DNA of 64,000 nt from Intestinibacter sp964449895 (GTDB taxonomy: Bacteria; Bacillota; Clostridia; Peptostreptococcales; Peptostreptococcaceae). A program made the translations under genes and the position numbers. This document shows, one piece after another, positions 60,943 to 64,000 of the stretch. The DNA lies in NCBI GenBank assembly GCA_964449895.1, contig CAYVBY010000005.1:86516-150515 (forward strand), read 5' to 3'. How positions within the stretch are numbered: the first letter of the stretch is position 1; each line of letters starts with the position of its first letter. The notes under the pieces are model-generated. The model did no database searches, was not told the DNA's origin, and saw only the letters and a list, made by a program, of their open reading frames with translations.

Positions 60943-61200
60943 TTATAAAAATACGAATATTAAAATTATCAATATGATATTTTTAACAACTAAATTGGGT
61001 ATTACTTCTTTAAATTTTCGATTTTTATGATGAATTATTTTCATAGCACAAATCATCCCTAAAACTCCACCTAGAGAAGCTAACATAAGCAATGTTTTTT
61101 CTGAAATTCTAAATTGTCTTTTAATAGCTCTTTTTTTATCTTCGCACATTAATAAAAAAACAACTATGTTTATAAAGACTAAATAAAATATACATAACAT
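60943..61200 (-). CDS. DUF1294 membrane protein
   Basis: An 85-aa inner-membrane protein with hydrophobic segments at 2-17, 34-54 and 68-85. The DUF1294 centre is present: EDKKRAIKRQFRISEKTLL, GGVLGM and IIHHKNRKF. Function unknown in the family. SD AGGAG on the minus strand. Possibly the same transcription direction as the ligase operon, but separated by 170 bp and a promoter. Confidence 0.82.
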   Translation of the reverse strand: MLCIFYLVFINIVVFLLMCEDKKRAIKRQFRISEKTLLMLASLGGVLGMICAMKIIHHKNRKFKEVIPNLVVKNIILIILIFVFL

Positions 61201-61353
61201 AATAACTACTCCTAATTTTATCTAATTATATAAATATTATATGAGATTTGTATTTTAAAAGATAGAATTTCTGTTAAATAGCTATATAATTATATTATAT
61301 AAAAATAATTATTATAAATAATTTTATGATGATTAATTAAAGGAGGAAATTAT

Positions 61354-62484
61354 ATGTTTAACAAACATGATATATCTAGAAATACATGTCAACTATTTGG
61401 CGGTCAATCAAAATGTGGTTACGATTGGTGGTGGCATTCATTTACTGCTCATCATGAAAAAACAGGTGAGGAGAAGGCTTTTTTTATAGAATATTTCTTA
61501 TGTAATCCTACATTAGGTAAAGACTATCCAGTCTTAGGTCAACTTCCTGAAAATAAACAAAATAATATAAAACCCTCATATCTAATGGTAAAGGCAGGAA
61601 CTTGGGGTAGAGAAGCTAGACAACTTCATCGTTTTTTCGGATGGAATAATATTGAAGTATCTTTTGATATGCCTTTCTCAGTAAAAGCAGATAACTGTTA
61701 CTGTACTGAAAATGAAATGTATGGTCATATAAAAATATCAGAAGAAGATGTAAAAGATCATCCAGAATGGATGTGTCAAGCAGGAGAAATGTCTTGGAAC
61801 TTAAAAATAGATAAAAAAGTTGCTTTTAATGTGGGCTACGGAGCAGGTTCGTGTTTTCGTAAGCTTCAATTATTTGAAATGTTTTGGCATGCTGAAGGAA
61901 TGAAAACTTCATATACAGGTGAAATAATATACAACGGAGAAAAATACATAGTATCTCCTGAAAGTTGCTACGGATATGCAGATAAAAACTGGGGTAAAAA
62001 TTTTACATCTCCTTGGGTATGGCTATCATCTAATAATTTAACTAGTAAAATAACTGGTAAAAAGCTAACAGACAGTGTATTTGACATTGGAGGAGGTTGT
62101 CCAAAAATAGGTCCTATTGCACTTAAACGTAAACTCCTATCTGCTTATTGGCACGAAGGTAAATGTTATGAATTCAATTTTTCTAAATTTTGGACATTTA
62201 CACGTACTAAATTTGATTGTAAAGAAACTGATACTCAAATTATTTGGCATGTTGAACAAAAGACTTGGTTTAATAAAATGATAACAGATATTACATGTGA
62301 GAAAGAAGATATGCTTTTTGTAAATTACGAAGCTCCAACGGGTGAAAAAAGACATAATCGCCTTTGGAATGGTGGTAATGGAAAGGGCACAGTGAAACTT
62401 TATAGATTTGGCAAACTAATTGATGAAGTAATTTGTGAAAATGTAGGCTGTGAATATGGAGAATACGATTATAATATAAATTGA
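61354..62484 (+). CDS. Tocopherol-cyclase-like lipocalin-type protein
   Basis: A 376-aa cytoplasmic protein related to the tocopherol cyclase family: WWHSFTAHH near 25, MFWHAEGMKTSYTG near 180 and SYGYADKNWG-type CYGYADKNWGKNFTSPWVWL near 205, with SDSVFDIGGGxP-like text near 245. Tocopherols are not made by clostridia, so the ligand is unknown; the family occurs widely in anaerobes. SD AAAGGAGG. An SdpI-like gene follows after 66 bp without a terminator. Confidence 0.8.
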   Translation: MFNKHDISRNTCQLFGGQSKCGYDWWWHSFTAHHEKTGEEKAFFIEYFLCNPTLGKDYPVLGQLPENKQNNIKPSYLMVKAGTWGREARQLHRFFGWNNIEVSFDMPFSVKADNCYCTENEMYGHIKISEEDVKDHPEWMCQAGEMSWNLKIDKKVAFNVGYGAGSCFRKLQLFEMFWHAEGMKTSYTGEIIYNGEKYIVSPESCYGYADKNWGKNFTSPWVWLSSNNLTSKITGKKLTDSVFDIGGGCPKIGPIALKRKLLSAYWHEGKCYEFNFSKFWTFTRTKFDCKETDTQIIWHVEQKTWFNKMITDITCEKEDMLFVNYEAPTGEKRHNRLWNGGNGKGTVKLYRFGKLIDEVICENVGCEYGEYDYNIN

Positions 62485-62550
62485 TGATTAAAATTCATTT
62501 AAGCTATTTGAAAATTGTCATTTAGTATAATCTAAAAGGAGGAAATTTTT

Positions 62551-62928
62551 ATGTGGTTTTGGTATTTTATGTTTTTTAGTAATTTACTTATACCCGTTAC
62601 TTTTATAGTTGCAGGAAGAATGATGTGGAAACATTGTCCAAAAGAAATAAATTGTGTATTAGGATATAGAACAAGACGTTCAATGAAAAACTTAGATACA
62701 TGGAAATTTGCTCATGATTATTGTGGACGCCTATGGTGGAAAATAGGATGGATTATTTTAATTTTATCAATTTTAATACAAATTCCATTTTTGCATAGTA
62801 CAGAAGATATAATTGGATATGTTGGAGGAATTATATGTACTATCCAATGTATTATTTTGGTAGCATCAATTTTTCCAACAGAAAAAGCTTTAAAAAAAAC
62901 ATTTTTAGAAGATGGAACACGCAGATAA
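62551..62928 (+). CDS. SdpI-family membrane protein
   Basis: A 125-aa protein with three hydrophobic segments (1-20, 69-85 and 90-112). It has the SdpI C-terminal-domain signature GYRTRRSMKNLDTWKFAHDYCGR near 39-61. SdpI gives immunity to the SDP toxin in Bacillus; stand-alone short relatives are common and usually of unknown role. No toxin gene is visible. SD AAAGGAGG. Probably one operon with its neighbours. Confidence 0.85.
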   Translation: MWFWYFMFFSNLLIPVTFIVAGRMMWKHCPKEINCVLGYRTRRSMKNLDTWKFAHDYCGRLWWKIGWIILILSILIQIPFLHSTEDIIGYVGGIICTIQCIILVASIFPTEKALKKTFLEDGTRR

Positions 62929-62949
62929 ATTTTTAATATGGAGGAAATT

Positions 62950-63510
62950 ATGGAAGCAAGAAAATTATTAGATGTATTAAGTGTAGCTGAAAGGCTAAAA
63001 GATGCAACTCGTCATTGTTATACAAAAAATGGAAGGCATGAAAGTGTGGCTGAACATAGTTGGATGATGACTTTAATGGCTTTTTTTATGAAAGATGAAT
63101 TTTTAGAAGTTGATATGGATAAAGTTATAAAAATGTGCATTATCCATGATTTAGGTGAAGCTTTTACTGGTGATATTCCAACATTTGAAAAAACAAAAGC
63201 AAATGAAAAAATAGAAGAAGATTTATTATATAGTTGGGTTAATTCACTTCCTAAAAATTATGCTACTGAAATGATATCTCTATATGATGAAATGAGTAAA
63301 AGAGAAACAGTTGAAGCTAAAGTATATAAAGCAATTGATTCTTTAGAAGCTTTAATTCAACATAATATTTCTGATTTGTCTACATGGATTCCAAGAGAGT
63401 ATGAATTAAATAAAACTTATGCTGATGATAAAGTAACTTTTTCTGAATATCTTAAAGAGTTAAGAGAAGAAATACGCAAAGATACTTTAAATAAATTAGA
63501 AAATAAATAA
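62950..63510 (+). CDS. HD-domain phosphohydrolase (YfbR/5'-nucleotidase-like)
   Basis: Metal-dependent phosphohydrolase of the HD superfamily. First His in SVAEHSWMMTL near residue 36, the HD pair in CIIHDLGEAFTGDIP near 66-80, and a late Asp in AIDSLEALIQH. 186 aa, the size of YfbR-type deoxynucleotidases. I chose ATG 62950 with GGAGGAAATT directly before it; the in-frame ATG at 62938 precedes that SD. It follows the SdpI gene by 21 bp and ends the operon. Confidence 0.87.
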   Translation: MEARKLLDVLSVAERLKDATRHCYTKNGRHESVAEHSWMMTLMAFFMKDEFLEVDMDKVIKMCIIHDLGEAFTGDIPTFEKTKANEKIEEDLLYSWVNSLPKNYATEMISLYDEMSKRETVEAKVYKAIDSLEALIQHNISDLSTWIPREYELNKTYADDKVTFSEYLKELREEIRKDTLNKLENK

Positions 63511-63532
63511 TAGATATGTTTAAATTATAAAA

Positions 63533-63583
63533 AAAGTTATAACTATTATTAATAAATATAAAAATAATAGTTATAACTTTAAT
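63533..63583. terminator. 18-bp perfect hairpin
   Basis: Arms 63533-63550 and 63563-63580 are perfectly complementary with an A-rich 12-nt loop; ends in TTT, so probably a weak or bidirectional terminator. Confidence 0.65.
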
Positions 63584-63612
63584 ATTAAATAAAAACAATT
63601 AGGGGAAAGTAT

Positions 63613-63978
63613 ATGACTGAAAAAGAAAAGATGTTGGCTGAAATGTTATATGATGCAAATAATGATAAAAATTTAATTAAAGAAAGATTATTATGTAAAG
63701 ATATTTGTTATGAGTACAATAATTTAAAGCCATCGGCTATAGAAGCTCAAAAATCATTAATAAAAAAACTTCTTGGAAAGACTAAAAACAATTTTTCTAT
63801 TTTAGCTCCTTTCTGGTGTGATTATGGATATAATATTGAAATTGGAGAAAATTTTTTTGCAAATCACAATGTAAAATTATCAAAGATAATGAATATATGG
63901 AATAGAATTTGGGTCTTCATTTTTAAACATAAAAAGAGCAGTCCTTTATCTCAACATCCAACTATTCTCCAAATGTAG
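63613..63978 (+). pseudogene. Decayed maltose/galactoside O-acetyltransferase (maa-like)
   Basis: The first 80 residues are a normal Mac-domain acetyltransferase start: EKEKMLAEMLYDANND, then FSILAPFWCDYGYNIEIGENFFANHN. After that the left-handed beta-helix with its hexapeptide repeats is missing; the frame continues into unrelated text and stops at 63976. Short motifs of the lost part (GLHF, QHP) appear in mixed frames, which suggests deletions and frameshifts. SD TAGGGG. No catalytic His repeat remains, so it is inactive unless the sequence is wrong. Confidence 0.75.
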
Positions 63979-64000
63979 ATTTAGGGAATAGTTGGATGTT
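63953..64000. repeat. Near-perfect inverted repeat at the window edge
   Basis: AACATCCAACTATTCTCC (63953-63970) pairs with 63984-64000. The pairing extends into AAAT/ATTT, leaving a GTAG tetraloop. It overlaps the end of the decayed acetyltransferase and reaches the last base of the window. Confidence 0.7.

Noticed and set aside
62551..62928. Toxin-immunity cassette based on the SdpI-like protein
   Set aside because: No SdpC-like toxin or SdpAB maturation genes are visible nearby; short stand-alone SdpI relatives are common.

Overview
The window is very AT-rich and reads like a spore-forming low-GC Clostridia chromosome, most probably of the Peptostreptococcaceae (Clostridioides/Romboutsia/Intestinibacter-type). 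Supporting signs are a spoVS gene with a sigma-H promoter, a lysine riboswitch and a T-box leader, a bacterial glutaminyl-tRNA synthetase, a citrate synthase-isocitrate dehydrogenase cluster resembling the one in Clostridioides, and many TTG starts with strong Shine-Dalgarno (SD) sites. The genus is an inference; no rRNA gene is present. Most of the window is ordinary core genome, with about 64 genes, mostly on the + strand and separated by clear hairpin terminators.

Layout. 1-5.7 kb: the end of a ferredoxin-like protein, a lipid kinase, glnS and a large membrane protein. 6.4-10.8 kb: a lysine block with two tandem aspartokinase genes and lysA. Each lysC copy has a homologous promoter, leader and terminator, but only the second leader keeps an intact lysine riboswitch. 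10.8-15.3 kb: a TPR lipoprotein, RNA-modification genes, an RpiR-type regulator and argF behind a T-box. 15.8-18.6 kb: a Re-citrate/homocitrate-synthase-family gene and an isocitrate dehydrogenase flank a lone, active-site-less aconitase swivel domain. 18.8-24.8 kb: an unrecognised zinc-ribbon operon with an MBL protein, then a polar amino-acid ABC transporter. 24.9-33.8 kb: an EF-P-reductase-like SDR, an Rrf2 regulator, tldD/tldE, a two-gene SMS-type Fe-S system and cca. 34-44.6 kb: clpB, an MBL paralogue, an AI-2E-type permease, the operon phosphatase-FAD oxidoreductase-cmk-plsC-ispH, and brnQ. 44.8-51.8 kb: an SH3b amidase, then a two-component system with a Bce/Cpr-like ABC transporter. 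That last locus carries two 100-N assembly gaps and a frameshift. 52-53.5 kb: a solitary tyrosine integrase. 53.5-64 kb: small conserved genes (Sm-like, HesB-like, trmB, spoVS), a divergent PurC-like/CofE-like ligase pair, a tocopherol-cyclase-like gene, an SdpI-like gene, an HD phosphohydrolase and a decayed sugar O-acetyltransferase at the edge.

Observations most worth following up: (1) two neighbouring genes (53.5 and 54.9 kb) have a strong SD separated from the start codon by an 8-bp hairpin, with the same 11-nt effective spacing once the hairpin is looped out; (2) the relic or repurposed aconitase domain inside an otherwise intact citrate-to-2-oxoglutarate operon; (3) the duplicated lysC unit with one decayed riboswitch and a 221-bp identical tract suggesting gene conversion; (4) a paired CofE-like and PurC-like amide-ligase operon with no visible F420 or purine context; (5) a 55-bp duplication across an N gap showing that the histidine kinase is one gene broken by assembly.
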